This document shows, in pieces, positions 7,277-16,279 of a stretch of 64,000 nt of DNA; position 1 is the first letter of the stretch; each line of letters begins with the position of its first letter. Below the pieces are notes generated by a model that was not told the DNA's origin, ran no database searches, and worked only from the letters and a program-made list of their open reading frames with translations. This stretch comes from Mesorhizobium sp. ES1-1 (GTDB lineage: Bacteria; Pseudomonadota; Alphaproteobacteria; Rhizobiales; Rhizobiaceae). A program made the position numbers and the translations under genes. The stretch lies in the NCBI RefSeq assembly GCF_020164785.1, contig NZ_JAIUGX010000017.1, forward strand, positions 1 through 64,000, in the 5' to 3' direction.

Positions 7277-9046
7277 TTGCAGCATGCCACGCCTGCCGCC
7301 CCCGCAGTGCGCGAAACACTGGAGCGACTTCTAGCCAGCCAAACGTTCGGCCGTTCCGAACGTGCGCGCAAGCTGCTGCGGTACCTTGTCGAACGTGAAC
7401 AAGCCGGCGAGGCCGACAGGCTGAAGGGCTTCTCCATCGCCATGGACGTCTTCGGCAAGGACGGCGATTTCGATCCGTCCACCGACGCCGTGGTCCGGGT
7501 TCAGGCCGGCAGGCTGCGCGAACTTCTCCAGCACTATTTCGCCAATGAGGGCAAAGGCGAACCCGTGCGCATAGCCATTCCGCGCGGCGGCTATGTTCCG
7601 TCCTATGAACTCAATGCGATCAAATTGCCGGATGCCCCCGACCCCGTCGGCGATCTCAAGTCTGCCGAGGCTTCGTCGGCTGATCCGTCAGACGGGCTCC
7701 GCGAGCGCGCGCCTGTCTCGGTATTGCCCCCCGCCGCATCGCCCTCGGTGGTGCTTCATCTTCGCTTTTTCTGGATGGCGATGGCGCTGGTGATCGCCAT
7801 GCTGGGCGTTCTTATCCTTCGTCAGGGCGGCAGTGCTTTGCTGGCGGGCAATGACCTCCCGTCGACATTCGAGATCACCGGCATCACCGGGAGCATCGTG
7901 AAGCCCGCGGCAGTCGATGCGCTGCCGCGCGTCTTCATCGACGTGAAGGTCGACAGCGCCGATGCCGGCCGTGTTGCCGCGACGTTGCGTGCCGGCCTGA
8001 GCGGCTTCGACACGATCGACTTCATCGGTCGCGACCCCGCTTCCGGGCATGACCAAGCCAATGATCCCACCAGCTTCGTATTCGATATCCTGCCTGGTCC
8101 GAATGCCGGCGACATCACCATGGAACTTCAAAGCCTGGCATCGGGCCGGGTCCTCCTCTCGCGCAATCTCACGCCTGCAGACAGCGCGCCCCCTGCCGTC
8201 GAGGACCGTGTCGCCGACATGCTCAGCTCGGCTCTTCCCGCATCTGGCACGATCTACAATTACATCGAGCAGACCGGCGAGCCGAACGGTCTTACCGAAT
8301 GCCTGCTGCTCAACGACAAATATTATCTCGACCAGAACGCCGGCAACCACGAGGCGGCCTATCGCTGCCTCGAGACGCTGGCCGACACCGGAGCGAAGTC
8401 GTCACTTGTCTACTCGGAACTGGCCTCCCTGCATCTCGAGGCAGTCTCCGACCACTATTCCTATCCGCCCGGCGCGACGATCGAAAAGGCAGTGGAGCTT
8501 GCCCATCGCGCCATCCAGATGGGCCCCACCAGCCCCTACGCGCATCGCGCCTACGGCTATGTCAACTCGAGTCTTGGCAACACGGATGAAGCCATCCGCT
8601 GGATGCGCAAGGCTTACGAGCTCAATCGCTATGACCTCGGCATGGCTGCCGCTTACGGCAACGGGCTGATCTTCGCCGGCCGGTATGCGGAGGGAACGCC
8701 GATCCTTGCCCATGCAGCAGACACCTTCAGCGGACATTCGACCTGGTGGGACTACGGATTGTTTGTTGGACAGTTCATGTTAGGCGACATGAACAAGGCG
8801 GTCGCAGCCAGCAACGCGCTCAGAACGACGGAAATGAAGTCGCATTATCTGGCGGCGCGGCTGATCGGCGCCAAGGCTTCGGGCCAGGAGCAATTGGCGA
8901 GCAGGCTGTTGGCAGAATTGAACAACAAGTTTCCGAAATTCGCCGCGGACCCGCGCGCGACTTTCCTGGAGCGCGGCTATCCGCAGGACCTCACGAACCG
9001 CCTGGTCCAGGCGCTTCACGCCGCCGGACTGGGCAACGCCAGCTGA
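7277..9046 (+). CDS. Membrane protein with N-terminal winged-helix-like domain and C-terminal TPRs
   Basis: 589 residues. Residues 10-110 (ERLLASQTFGRSERARKLLRYLVE, then RVQAGRLRELLQHYF and PRGGYVPSY) resemble the putative DNA-binding N-terminal region seen in rhizobial TolB/TPR and adenylate-cyclase-like proteins. A single membrane helix lies near residues 155-175 (FFWMAMALVIAMLGVLIL). The C-terminal half from about 330 carries TPR-like helices (ALETLADTGAKSSLVYSELASLHL, YGYVNSSLGNTDEAIRWMRKAYEL). This suggests a membrane-anchored regulator, which is inference. TTG start; no in-frame ATG fits better. Confidence 0.7.
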   Translation: MQHATPAAPAVRETLERLLASQTFGRSERARKLLRYLVEREQAGEADRLKGFSIAMDVFGKDGDFDPSTDAVVRVQAGRLRELLQHYFANEGKGEPVRIAIPRGGYVPSYELNAIKLPDAPDPVGDLKSAEASSADPSDGLRERAPVSVLPPAASPSVVLHLRFFWMAMALVIAMLGVLILRQGGSALLAGNDLPSTFEITGITGSIVKPAAVDALPRVFIDVKVDSADAGRVAATLRAGLSGFDTIDFIGRDPASGHDQANDPTSFVFDILPGPNAGDITMELQSLASGRVLLSRNLTPADSAPPAVEDRVADMLSSALPASGTIYNYIEQTGEPNGLTECLLLNDKYYLDQNAGNHEAAYRCLETLADTGAKSSLVYSELASLHLEAVSDHYSYPPGATIEKAVELAHRAIQMGPTSPYAHRAYGYVNSSLGNTDEAIRWMRKAYELNRYDLGMAAAYGNGLIFAGRYAEGTPILAHAADTFSGHSTWWDYGLFVGQFMLGDMNKAVAASNALRTTEMKSHYLAARLIGAKASGQEQLASRLLAELNNKFPKFAADPRATFLERGYPQDLTNRLVQALHAAGLGNAS

Positions 9047-9166
9047 GATCTTTGAAGGACTGGCGGATCGCGAAGAGTTTACTGGTCATCACGTCGGCCC
9101 TGGAGCAATCCAGCAAGTATTGCCGTCGCAATCCCTCTCCGCAATCCTGCAACAGCCATCCGCTTC

Positions 9167-9967
9167 ATGACCGCATCGCTTTTTGCCGCCGACCAGGGCG
9201 CTGGCTCCAGGGCCATCGTCCTGCTGCACGGCTTCGGCGGCTGCCATGAAACCTGGCGTGACGTGATCTCGGCCCTTTCCCCTTCGCGCCGCGTTTTGGC
9301 CTATGACCTGCCGGGGCATGGACTGTCCCTCGATTTCCCGGGGGCCGGACCCGCCAGGGTCGCGGCAGACGCGCTTCTCGCCGATCTTTCCCTGCGCCGG
9401 CTCGCACGCGTTCATCTCGTCGGCCACTCGATGGGCGGGGCTGTCGCGACGCTGATGGCACTGGCACAGCCGGACAGGGTTGCATCGTTGACCCTGCTGG
9501 CTCCTGGCGGCTTTGGCCCTGAAATCAACGGACCCCTCTTACGCCGTTACGCCAGGGCAACGCGCAGGTCCGGTATCCGCAAATGCCTTGCCGCCATGTC
9601 AGGCCCAAAATGTGTGGCGGCGGAAGGCATCGTGGATGCGCTGTATCGCATGCGTTCGCGTCCCGGCCAGATAGCGAAGCTGACCGAGATCGCGGCCGCG
9701 ATGACCAGGCAGGACCGGCAAGGCGTCATTCCGCGCGGTCGCCTCGATGGGCTCGACATGCCGATCATGGTGGTGTGGGGAACTGATGACGCCATCCTGC
9801 CCTTTGCCCACGCGGACGGACTGCCCGCGCATTTCCATGTCCACCATGTGCTGGAAGCCGGCCATATGCTGGTGGAAGAAGCCCCTGGCCTGGTCGCCGA
9901 GATCATTCGCCGCAACACCAACCGTCGCGCGACGCGGCGCCGCCAGGGACTGGCCGCAGCCGTCTGA
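9167..9967 (+). CDS. Alpha/beta-fold hydrolase
   Basis: 266-residue alpha/beta hydrolase. The oxyanion-hole motif LLHGFGGCHETW is at residues 19-30, the nucleophile elbow GHSMGG near residue 86, the acid in VVWGTDDAILP and the catalytic His in LEAGHMLVEEAP. The cap region is short. The natural substrate is not predictable; esters, lactones or C-C bonds are possible in this family. The ribosome binding site before the ATG is weak. It stands alone between the TPR protein gene and a small membrane protein gene. Confidence 0.88.
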   Translation: MTASLFAADQGAGSRAIVLLHGFGGCHETWRDVISALSPSRRVLAYDLPGHGLSLDFPGAGPARVAADALLADLSLRRLARVHLVGHSMGGAVATLMALAQPDRVASLTLLAPGGFGPEINGPLLRRYARATRRSGIRKCLAAMSGPKCVAAEGIVDALYRMRSRPGQIAKLTEIAAAMTRQDRQGVIPRGRLDGLDMPIMVVWGTDDAILPFAHADGLPAHFHVHHVLEAGHMLVEEAPGLVAEIIRRNTNRRATRRRQGLAAAV

Positions 9968-10069
9968 AGTCTTGCGCGCCGCATGTGACGTGATCGCAGT
10001 GACCTCGCCAGTGCATCCTTTCGGCTGCTATGCTAACCCCGTGTTAACCAAAGCGTGAGGCGAAAGCCG

Positions 10070-10684
10070 ATGAAGGATGCAGGCGAACAGATCGGACAGT
10101 CGAACAAATTGTCCGATGCCATCCGGGATGTGAAGAACGCTCTCGCTGACCGCGACGACGTGGTCATCGACATGCGCGAGGCCCATCGCATGCGTCTGGA
10201 CCTGCTTGCGGCCGACCTCGCACCGATTTTCGCCGAAGTTCCCGACGACATGGACAATTTCGACTTCGCCGTTTCGTCCGGCCTGCAGCCGCGCCTGTGG
10301 ATCGACGCCGTCAGTCATGTCGCCATGGGCCGAGACCGCCGGACCTATCGTTTCGTCAAGGACACGCGCACCGGCCGCGTGGTGCTTGCCGAATCGACCG
10401 ACAGGAAACCGGTCGCCGAATCCGTGACGCGCTATGTTGCCGAGCGCATAGTCGAGCGTCAGAAGATGATGGAAGGCGGTGCGGAGCCGGCTGTTTCAGG
10501 CGTGAACGGCGCCGGCGTGCTCGGGGCCGAGCCGCCCTCGCGCGCGACCGGCTGGCGCAGGAGCTTGTCGGCTATTATCTACGGCCTTGGCCTGGTCGCC
10601 GCAGGCGCATTGGTCGGGCTGGCGGTTTCTCTCGTCCTGTTCTGGGACCGTATCGTCGCCATGATCGTTAGCTTGAGGCCGTAA
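10070..10684 (+). CDS. Hypothetical protein with C-terminal membrane anchor
   Basis: 204-residue protein of unknown function. The N-terminal two thirds are soluble and charged (AIRDVKNALADRDDVVIDMREAHRMRLDLL, then DFAVSSGLQPRLWIDAVSHVAMGRDRRTYRFVKDTRTGRVVL), and a membrane helix near residues 172-200 ends a few residues from the C-terminus. This makes it a tail-anchored or peripheral inner-membrane protein. The start at 10070 has GAGG 9 nt upstream and is preferred over GTG 10055. Its 3' end overlaps the convergent phosphoesterase gene by 17 bp. Confidence 0.75.
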   Translation: MKDAGEQIGQSNKLSDAIRDVKNALADRDDVVIDMREAHRMRLDLLAADLAPIFAEVPDDMDNFDFAVSSGLQPRLWIDAVSHVAMGRDRRTYRFVKDTRTGRVVLAESTDRKPVAESVTRYVAERIVERQKMMEGGAEPAVSGVNGAGVLGAEPPSRATGWRRSLSAIIYGLGLVAAGALVGLAVSLVLFWDRIVAMIVSLRP

Positions 10685-11597
10685 CCGCGCCGTTCCCGGA
10701 GCCGAGCTCGAGCACCTGCAGGTCCGAGGGCGGGATTGACGGCCCAGTCAGGCCGCGCCGTGTGAGCCGGATTTGCCAGCCCCCCTTTTCGCCATCGATT
10801 TCCAACAGATTATACTGTGCCGCCGGATGATGGCCGCCGGGCGCCTGGCCGGCGGCGGCCACGCCGACGACCGGGATTCTGGCGCCTCGACCGCCGATGA
10901 AGGACAGTGTCGGCAGGTGCGAATGGCCATGCAGAACGAGTTCCGCGCCGTGACTGCGGGTGATCTTATGGAAGCGCGCAATGCCGTACAGCCGCTTGTG
11001 CTGCGAGACGGCACCGCGTACCGGCGGGTGGTGAATCATGATGGCTCGAAAAAGCCCCTGCCTGCCCGTGTCGTCGAGGAGTTTGCCGAGCCTTTCGGCC
11101 TGGCCTTCCAGGAAGAAGCCATTGGCCATGAACGGAGCGGTGGCACGCGCCGTCGTGACGCCAATCAAAGCGACATTGCCGCGAACCCGCAGATAGGGGA
11201 AGGCATTGCGGTCCACCGGCGTGTTGACGCCGTCCCCGGTCATCCAAGCCGCCCAAGACCGGCAGACCTTGTCGAACGCACCGGGCACATAGGCGTCGTG
11301 GTTTCCAGGCACCACCGAAACATCCTGTGGCGAGCCTAGCGTTTCCAGCCACAGCTTGGCCATCTCGATCTCGCCGTCGAGTGCCAGATTGACAAGATCG
11401 CCGGTGACGGCGAGATGATCCGGCTTGCCCGCCTTGAGGTCTGCGACGATCGTATCGATCACCGCGTCATGCATGAAGCGACGGCGGTTGCGCTGCCAGT
11501 TGACATAGCCGACCACACGCTTGGACGCGAGATCGCGATAGGATACATCCGGAAGCGGCCCCAGATGGACATCGGAAATATGCGCGAGCCTGAACAT
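10668..11597 (-). CDS. Calcineurin-like metallophosphoesterase
   Basis: About 309 residues with the complete metallophosphoesterase motif set in order: HISDVHLGP near the N-terminus, VTGDLVNL, PGNHDAY, IMIHHPPV and LHGHSHLP. These ligate a dinuclear metal centre that hydrolyses phosphoesters; class III cyclic-nucleotide phosphodiesterase-like proteins have this layout, but the substrate is not fixed by sequence. Two adjacent ATGs (11600 and 11597) follow GAAGGA. It diverges from the Nudix gene across a 71-bp spacer and overlaps the preceding plus-strand gene tail to tail. Confidence 0.9.
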   Translation of the reverse strand: MFRLAHISDVHLGPLPDVSYRDLASKRVVGYVNWQRNRRRFMHDAVIDTIVADLKAGKPDHLAVTGDLVNLALDGEIEMAKLWLETLGSPQDVSVVPGNHDAYVPGAFDKVCRSWAAWMTGDGVNTPVDRNAFPYLRVRGNVALIGVTTARATAPFMANGFFLEGQAERLGKLLDDTGRQGLFRAIMIHHPPVRGAVSQHKRLYGIARFHKITRSHGAELVLHGHSHLPTLSFIGGRGARIPVVGVAAAGQAPGGHHPAAQYNLLEIDGEKGGWQIRLTRRGLTGPSIPPSDLQVLELGSGNGAVTASS

Positions 11598-11668
11598 CAT
11601 TCCTTCATAGGCGACCGCCGCGCCGCTTTCCACCCAAGCTTTCCGTTCCTACGGACGTTTTGCTGCTG

Positions 11669-12163
11669 ATGGCGGATCCGGACGACGCCTTCCGCCAGCA
11701 TGGCTGGCCCGGGCTCAGGGCAAGGCTGTTCCACCTCTACTTCGCGCTGACCCGGCCGATGACATTGGGCACGCGTGGCCTGATCCACGACACCGCTTCC
11801 AATTCCGTCTTCCTCATCCGCCACACCTATGTTCCAGGCTGGCAGCTTCCGGGCGGCGGCGTCGAGGCCGGCGAAACGATGGCCGAGGCATTGACCCGGG
11901 AGCTCGCCGAGGAAGGCAATATAGCCTTGACCGCGCCGCCGGTGCTGAAGTCGATGCATTTCAACCGCCGCGCCAGCCGTCGCGACCATGTCGGCTTCTA
12001 CCTCATCGAGCAGTTCAGCCAGACCGCGCCGAAACTGCCCGACCATGAGATCGCCGAAGCCGGCTTCTTCCCGCTCGATCGCCTGCCGCAGGGCACGACG
12101 CCGGCGACACTGCGGCGGATCGGAGAGGTTTTTCGAGACGAACCCGCCTCGCCTTATTGGTAG
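11669..12163 (+). CDS. Nudix hydrolase
   Basis: 164-residue Nudix protein acting on a nucleoside-diphosphate-linked substrate. The Nudix box reads GGVEAGE, seven residues, then RELAEEGNI. The usual final glycine of the box is replaced (GN rather than xG), a small departure from consensus, while the metal-binding Glu residues are kept. The ATG at 11669 is preferred, with TTG at 11660 the alternative. It is followed closely, tail to tail, by the glutathionyl-hydroquinone reductase gene: only one base separates the two stops. Confidence 0.85.
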   Translation: MADPDDAFRQHGWPGLRARLFHLYFALTRPMTLGTRGLIHDTASNSVFLIRHTYVPGWQLPGGGVEAGETMAEALTRELAEEGNIALTAPPVLKSMHFNRRASRRDHVGFYLIEQFSQTAPKLPDHEIAEAGFFPLDRLPQGTTPATLRRIGEVFRDEPASPYW

Positions 12164-12164
12164 G

Positions 12165-13157
12165 TCAATTGCTCGCTTTTTTGAACCGTCGCCGGTCATG
12201 CGGTGCGCCATAGTTCAGCTCCGGCCCCACCGGCACGATTCGCGTCGGGTTGATCGTGTCGTGGCTGCCGTAATAATGCGCCTTGATGTGATGCAGGTTC
12301 ACGGTCTCGGCAACACCAGGCACCTGGTAGAGGTCGCGTAGATAGTTCGACAGGTTGGGATAATCGGCAATACGGCGCAGATTGCACTTGAAATGGCCGA
12401 CATAGACCGGATCGAAGCGCACCAGCGTGGTGAACAGCCGCCAATCCGCTTCGGTGATGCGGTCGCCGACGAGATAGCGCTGGCTCGATAGCCGGTCCTC
12501 CAGCGTGTCGAGCGCGGAGAATAATTCGGCGAAGGCTTCCTCATAGGCCGCCTGGGTGGTGGCGAAACCGGCGCGATAGACGCCGTTATTGACCGAGGGA
12601 TAGACCAAGTCGTTGATCGCATCGATCTCGCCGCGCAAGGCTTGCGGATAAAAATCCAGTCCGGCATCGCTCCATTCGTCGAAGGCCGAATTCAGCATGC
12701 GGATGATTTCGGAGGATTCGTTGGAGACGATGGTCTGCTCCCGCTTATCCCACAGAACCGGCACGGTGACCCGGCCCGAATAGGCCGGGTCGGCCCGGAT
12801 ATAGATCTGGTGCAGGAAGTCGAGGCCGTAGAGCGTGTCGCCTGTTGCCCCGTCCTGCGCCAGGAACGTCCAGCCGTCGGGGCCCATGAAATGATGCACC
12901 ACCGAAACCGATATGATGTCTTCCAGCCTCTTCAGCGCGCGAAAGATCAGCGTCCGGTGCGCCCATGGACAAGCGAGCGAGACATAGAGGTGATAGCGGC
13001 CAGGTTCGGCCCTGAAGCCGCGTTTGCGGCCTTCGGTGGGCTTGCCGTCGGCGGTGACCCAGTCGCGCCACTGTGATTGCGACCGTACGAATTTCCCGCC
13101 GCTTTCCTTGGTGTCGTACCAGCGGTCCTGCCATCTGCCTTCGACCAGCAATCCCAT
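12165..13157 (-). CDS. Glutathionyl-hydroquinone reductase (Xi-class glutathione transferase)
   Basis: 330-residue protein. The N-terminal thioredoxin-like domain has the catalytic YVSLACPWAHRTLI (the CPWAHR motif of YqjG/PcpF enzymes) and the C-terminal helical GST domain includes YLVGDRITEADWRLFTTLVRFDPVYVGHFKCN, which is strongly diagnostic. These enzymes reduce glutathionyl-hydroquinones to hydroquinones, releasing oxidised glutathione. The ATG at 13157 follows AGGAAAGGACAGG; an upstream in-frame ATG at 13184 lacks such a site. Confidence 0.92.
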   Translation of the reverse strand: MGLLVEGRWQDRWYDTKESGGKFVRSQSQWRDWVTADGKPTEGRKRGFRAEPGRYHLYVSLACPWAHRTLIFRALKRLEDIISVSVVHHFMGPDGWTFLAQDGATGDTLYGLDFLHQIYIRADPAYSGRVTVPVLWDKREQTIVSNESSEIIRMLNSAFDEWSDAGLDFYPQALRGEIDAINDLVYPSVNNGVYRAGFATTQAAYEEAFAELFSALDTLEDRLSSQRYLVGDRITEADWRLFTTLVRFDPVYVGHFKCNLRRIADYPNLSNYLRDLYQVPGVAETVNLHHIKAHYYGSHDTINPTRIVPVGPELNYGAPHDRRRFKKASN

Positions 13158-13439
13158 CGCCTGTCCTTTCCTGCTGTGCTGCATCTAGGGCGCGGGGCGG
13201 GAAAATGGAAACCGCATGGCGCTGAACAGATTGTCAAACAGCCGTGCGGGCCACGCACATGGCCATGAAGGCGAAGATTGCAGCGGCGGGAAATTGATGC
13301 TAGCGGACAATCCGCATGTTTGACTTTGCCTGGATCCGGTTCGACCGACGACGAAAGGGCGCCCGCGCTTGATGAAGCGCTGACTGGCGAATGCTGCCGT
13401 TTGCAGCAAACCTTTCCTCCCTACCGGAACGCAAAGACC

Positions 13440-13976
13440 ATGAGCCTTGCCGACGTGACATACCTGCCGGAAACCCCGGCGCACGACCTTCAGATCAACG
13501 CCATCAACGAAGAGGCCTTCGGCCCCGGCCGTTTCGTGCTGGCCGCCTACAAGATCCGCGAATCCGGAGGGCATGACCGGTCGCTGTCCTTCGTCGCCGT
13601 CGACGGGGACACCGTCGTCGCGTCGGTGCGTATGACCCGTGTCGCCGCCGGCGCCGGCCGCGCGCTGATGCTCGGGCCGCTCGCGGTGCGGCCGGCGTTC
13701 AAGAATCTCGGCATCGGCCGCCGGCTGGTGGCGATCGCTCTTGAAGCTGCCGCCAAGGCCGGCGCGCCAGCCGTCATGCTGGTCGGTGACGAACCCTATT
13801 ACGGGCCGCTCGGTTTCAAGCGGATCCCGCGCGGCCAGATTTCGATGCCGCGGCCGGTCGATCCGGACCGCCTGCTGGCGCATGAGATCATGCCGGGCGC
13901 GGTCGCCAGGCTTTCGGGCGAGGTATGCCACGCCAATCAGGCCAGGATTGCGGACACCCTCTCGGCGATGACGTGA
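13440..13976 (+). CDS. GNAT-family N-acetyltransferase
   Basis: 178-residue acetyltransferase. The acetyl-CoA site is seen as LGPLAVRPAFKNLGIGRRLVAIALEAAAKAG (motif A, RxxGxG/A variant) around residues 79-108, followed by the VMLVGDEPYYGPLGFKR segment common to YhbS-like members. The acceptor is unknown. Its ATG is chosen from domain length; the upstream 54 in-frame codons show no conserved features. The following HugZ-like gene begins 62 bp downstream on the same strand. Confidence 0.87.
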   Translation: MSLADVTYLPETPAHDLQINAINEEAFGPGRFVLAAYKIRESGGHDRSLSFVAVDGDTVVASVRMTRVAAGAGRALMLGPLAVRPAFKNLGIGRRLVAIALEAAAKAGAPAVMLVGDEPYYGPLGFKRIPRGQISMPRPVDPDRLLAHEIMPGAVARLSGEVCHANQARIADTLSAMT

Positions 13977-14038
13977 CCTTCGGGATCGACAATAGGTATG
14001 CGACGCATCCAATCTCGGAAACGCAGCGGGAGACCAGC

Positions 14039-14842
14039 TTGAACGAGAAAAAGCAGGATGTGATCCGAGAGACCGACGCCGAGGCGATCCGGCTAGCCAA
14101 GACCTTGCTGCGCTCTGCCCGCTTTGGGTCGCTGGCGGTCCTCGAGCCGCAAACCGGCGCGCCGCTGGTCAGCCGGGTCGGCGTTGCCACCGACATCGAC
14201 GGCACGCCGCTCATCCTGGTGTCGATGCTTTCGGCGCATACCGGCGCACTCCTTGCCGATCCGCGCTGTTCCCTGTTGCTTGGCGAGCCCGCAAAAGGCG
14301 ACCCGCTGGCGCATCCGCGCGTGACCCTCGTCTGCCAGGCGACCAGGCTGGAGCGCGGATCGAACGAACACGCCCGTGCCGAGCGACGCTACCTCAACAG
14401 GAATCCGAAGGCCAAGCTCTATGCCGGCCTTGGCGATTTCTCGATCTTTCGCCTTGAGTTGCAGCGCGCCAGCCTGAACGGAGGCTTCGGCAAAGCCTAT
14501 CTGCTCGACCGGTCCAACCTGCTTGCAGGCGGGCCTGTGGCCGAGGAACTGGCGACGAGCGAGCAGCCTGCCATCGACCATATGAACACCGATCACCTGG
14601 ATGCTATCGCGCTTTATGCTCGGCATTTCGCACGGGCCGCCGGCGATGGCTGGACCGTTTCGGGATTCGATATCGATGGCATGGACCTGGTATCGGGTGA
14701 CAATGTTTGTCGGGTCTTCTTCCCGCGGCCCTTGACCGCCGCTCGGGAACTGCGGCCCTTCCTCGTGGAGATGGCGAATGCCGGCCGCGCGGCAGCAATT
14801 GCGCCGCGACCTAATCGCACCGGCTCGGAAAGCAATGCTTGA
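14039..14842 (+). CDS. HugZ-like FMN-binding split-barrel protein with DUF2470
   Basis: 267 residues. The N-terminal half (AKTLLRSARFGSLAVLEPQTGAPLVSRVGVATDIDGTPLILVSMLSAHTGALLADPRCSLLLGEP, given here in part) is the pyridoxamine-phosphate-oxidase-like split barrel found in HugZ haem-utilisation proteins. The C-terminal half has the DUF2470 signature HMNTDHLDAIALYARHF. Relatives bind haem or FMN. The start is TTG at 14039 with GGGAG upstream; there is no in-frame ATG between it and the domain. A haem-related role is inference, as no other iron genes are adjacent. Confidence 0.82.
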   Translation: MNEKKQDVIRETDAEAIRLAKTLLRSARFGSLAVLEPQTGAPLVSRVGVATDIDGTPLILVSMLSAHTGALLADPRCSLLLGEPAKGDPLAHPRVTLVCQATRLERGSNEHARAERRYLNRNPKAKLYAGLGDFSIFRLELQRASLNGGFGKAYLLDRSNLLAGGPVAEELATSEQPAIDHMNTDHLDAIALYARHFARAAGDGWTVSGFDIDGMDLVSGDNVCRVFFPRPLTAARELRPFLVEMANAGRAAAIAPRPNRTGSESNA

Positions 14843-14968
14843 GATTTGAACGAAATGTTCTACCCTTCGCTGGTGACGCTGAATCGCCGGCGTCCGTCAT
14901 AAGTGAACTTTGGAATCGGACACCATTGCCCCCATGGTGTCCGGATCAACAAAAAGCATGGGGCATCA

Positions 14969-15313
14969 ATGGTCTCGACGAAGCTAATTGCAAACGCCGA
15001 ATCGGCTGCCGAATTTTTGATGCTGATGGGCAACGAAAAACGGCTGCTGATCATGAGTTATCTGACCGAAGGTGAAATGTCGGTCGGCGCGATCGCCGAA
15101 AAGGTAATGCTCAGCCAATCCGCCCTGTCGCAGCATCTGGCCAAACTGCGCGCGCTCGACCTGGTCGAAACGCGTCGCGACAGGCAGATGATCTATTATT
15201 CCTGCAAATCCGACGCCGTGCGCGAACTGCTCGGCACGCTGGAAGGCATATTCGGCAACGGCAAGAATGATCTTTCGCAGATGGCCCACCGCCTGCGCCG
15301 CGCCGCGACCTGA
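14969..15313 (+). CDS. ArsR-family winged-helix transcriptional regulator
   Basis: 114-residue regulator. The winged helix reads MGNEKRLLIMSYLTEGEMSVGAIAEKVMLSQSALSQHLAKLRALDLVETRRDRQMIYYSC. It lacks the CxC metal-binding pair of ArsR/SmtB metal sensors, so it resembles BigR/NolR-like members. NolR of rhizobia controls nodulation genes and has the same architecture; identity with NolR is possible but not proven here. Start 14969 is chosen by domain position; GTG at 14903 is an alternative. It is monocistronic, before the TrmH-family gene. Confidence 0.85.
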   Translation: MVSTKLIANAESAAEFLMLMGNEKRLLIMSYLTEGEMSVGAIAEKVMLSQSALSQHLAKLRALDLVETRRDRQMIYYSCKSDAVRELLGTLEGIFGNGKNDLSQMAHRLRRAAT

Positions 15314-15473
15314 CCGGCAGGCTCGCACCGTCGGCTCTCGGCTGATCCAGTCATGCGCGCCCGTCAAGATGCGCGAAGCTGGCCGACGCTCCCGAACTGC
15401 CGCATCCTGTCCTTCGAACGCAGTTTAGGAGCCGCTGAGGCCTTTTGCCGATGCGCAACCGATATGGAGGCAT

Positions 15474-16277
15474 ATGGATCCCCTTCGCATAGACGACCCG
15501 CGGGATCCGCGCGTCGCTGCCTATCTCGACATCCGCGAACGTGATCTCGCCGGCCGGCAGGGCCGCTTCGTCGCCGAGGGCAAGGTGGTGCTCGACTTGC
15601 TGCTTACTGCCGGGCGCTTCACCGCCGAATCCGTTCTGGTCCTGGAAAACCGGCTCGACGGTCTCGAAGACGTCCTTCGCAACGCGCCGGACGACTTGCC
15701 CGTCTATGTCGCGACGGGAGATGTCATGGATGCCATTGCCGGATTTCATATGCATCGCGGCATCCTGGCCATCGGCTTGAAGGGCGCGCCGCTTCTGGCC
15801 GAATCCTTGCTGAACGCCCTGCCCGACCGCGGCCTGGTCGTGGTACTCGTCGGCATCGCCAACCATGACAATATGGGCTCGATCTTCCGCAACGCCGCCG
15901 CCTTCGGCGCCGATGCCGTATTGATGGACGCGACATGCTGCGATCCGCTATACCGCAAGGCGATCCGTGTTTCTGTCGGTGCCGCGCTCAAGGTGCCTTT
16001 CGCGTCCTTCGCCGACACGCCCCGCTTTAAGGCGTTGCTCGATCAGCAAGGCTTTGACCAGGTCGCGCTGTCGCCGCGCGGGCTTACCGACATACGAGAC
16101 GCGCGGCGGACGGGGCGCCTGGCGCTCTATCTTGGAACGGAAGGCGAAGGTCTGCCGGACAGCCTGCTTGCCCGAATGCGCACGGTGCGGATCACCATGT
16201 CGGAAGGCTTCGACAGTCTGAACGTCGCGGCGGCGTCAGCCATCGCCCTGCATCATTTTTCAACAAGCAGGGCCTGA
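15474..16277 (+). CDS. TrmH/SpoU-family RNA 2'-O-methyltransferase
   Basis: 267-residue RNA methyltransferase with the alpha/beta knot. The N-terminal substrate-binding domain is followed by the catalytic SPOUT domain: motif 1 near VVVLVGIANHDNMGSIFRNAAAFG, motif 2 in LYLGTEGEGLPDSLL and motif 3 in GFDSLNVAAASAIALHHF. The conserved NxxxR, GxEGxG and NVAAA residues are all present. It uses SAM to methylate a ribose in tRNA or rRNA; the position is unknown. GGAGG precedes the ATG. Its stop is 2 bp from the stop of the convergent coiled-coil gene. Confidence 0.92.
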   Translation: MDPLRIDDPRDPRVAAYLDIRERDLAGRQGRFVAEGKVVLDLLLTAGRFTAESVLVLENRLDGLEDVLRNAPDDLPVYVATGDVMDAIAGFHMHRGILAIGLKGAPLLAESLLNALPDRGLVVVLVGIANHDNMGSIFRNAAAFGADAVLMDATCCDPLYRKAIRVSVGAALKVPFASFADTPRFKALLDQQGFDQVALSPRGLTDIRDARRTGRLALYLGTEGEGLPDSLLARMRTVRITMSEGFDSLNVAAASAIALHHFSTSRA

Positions 16278-16279
16278 CC

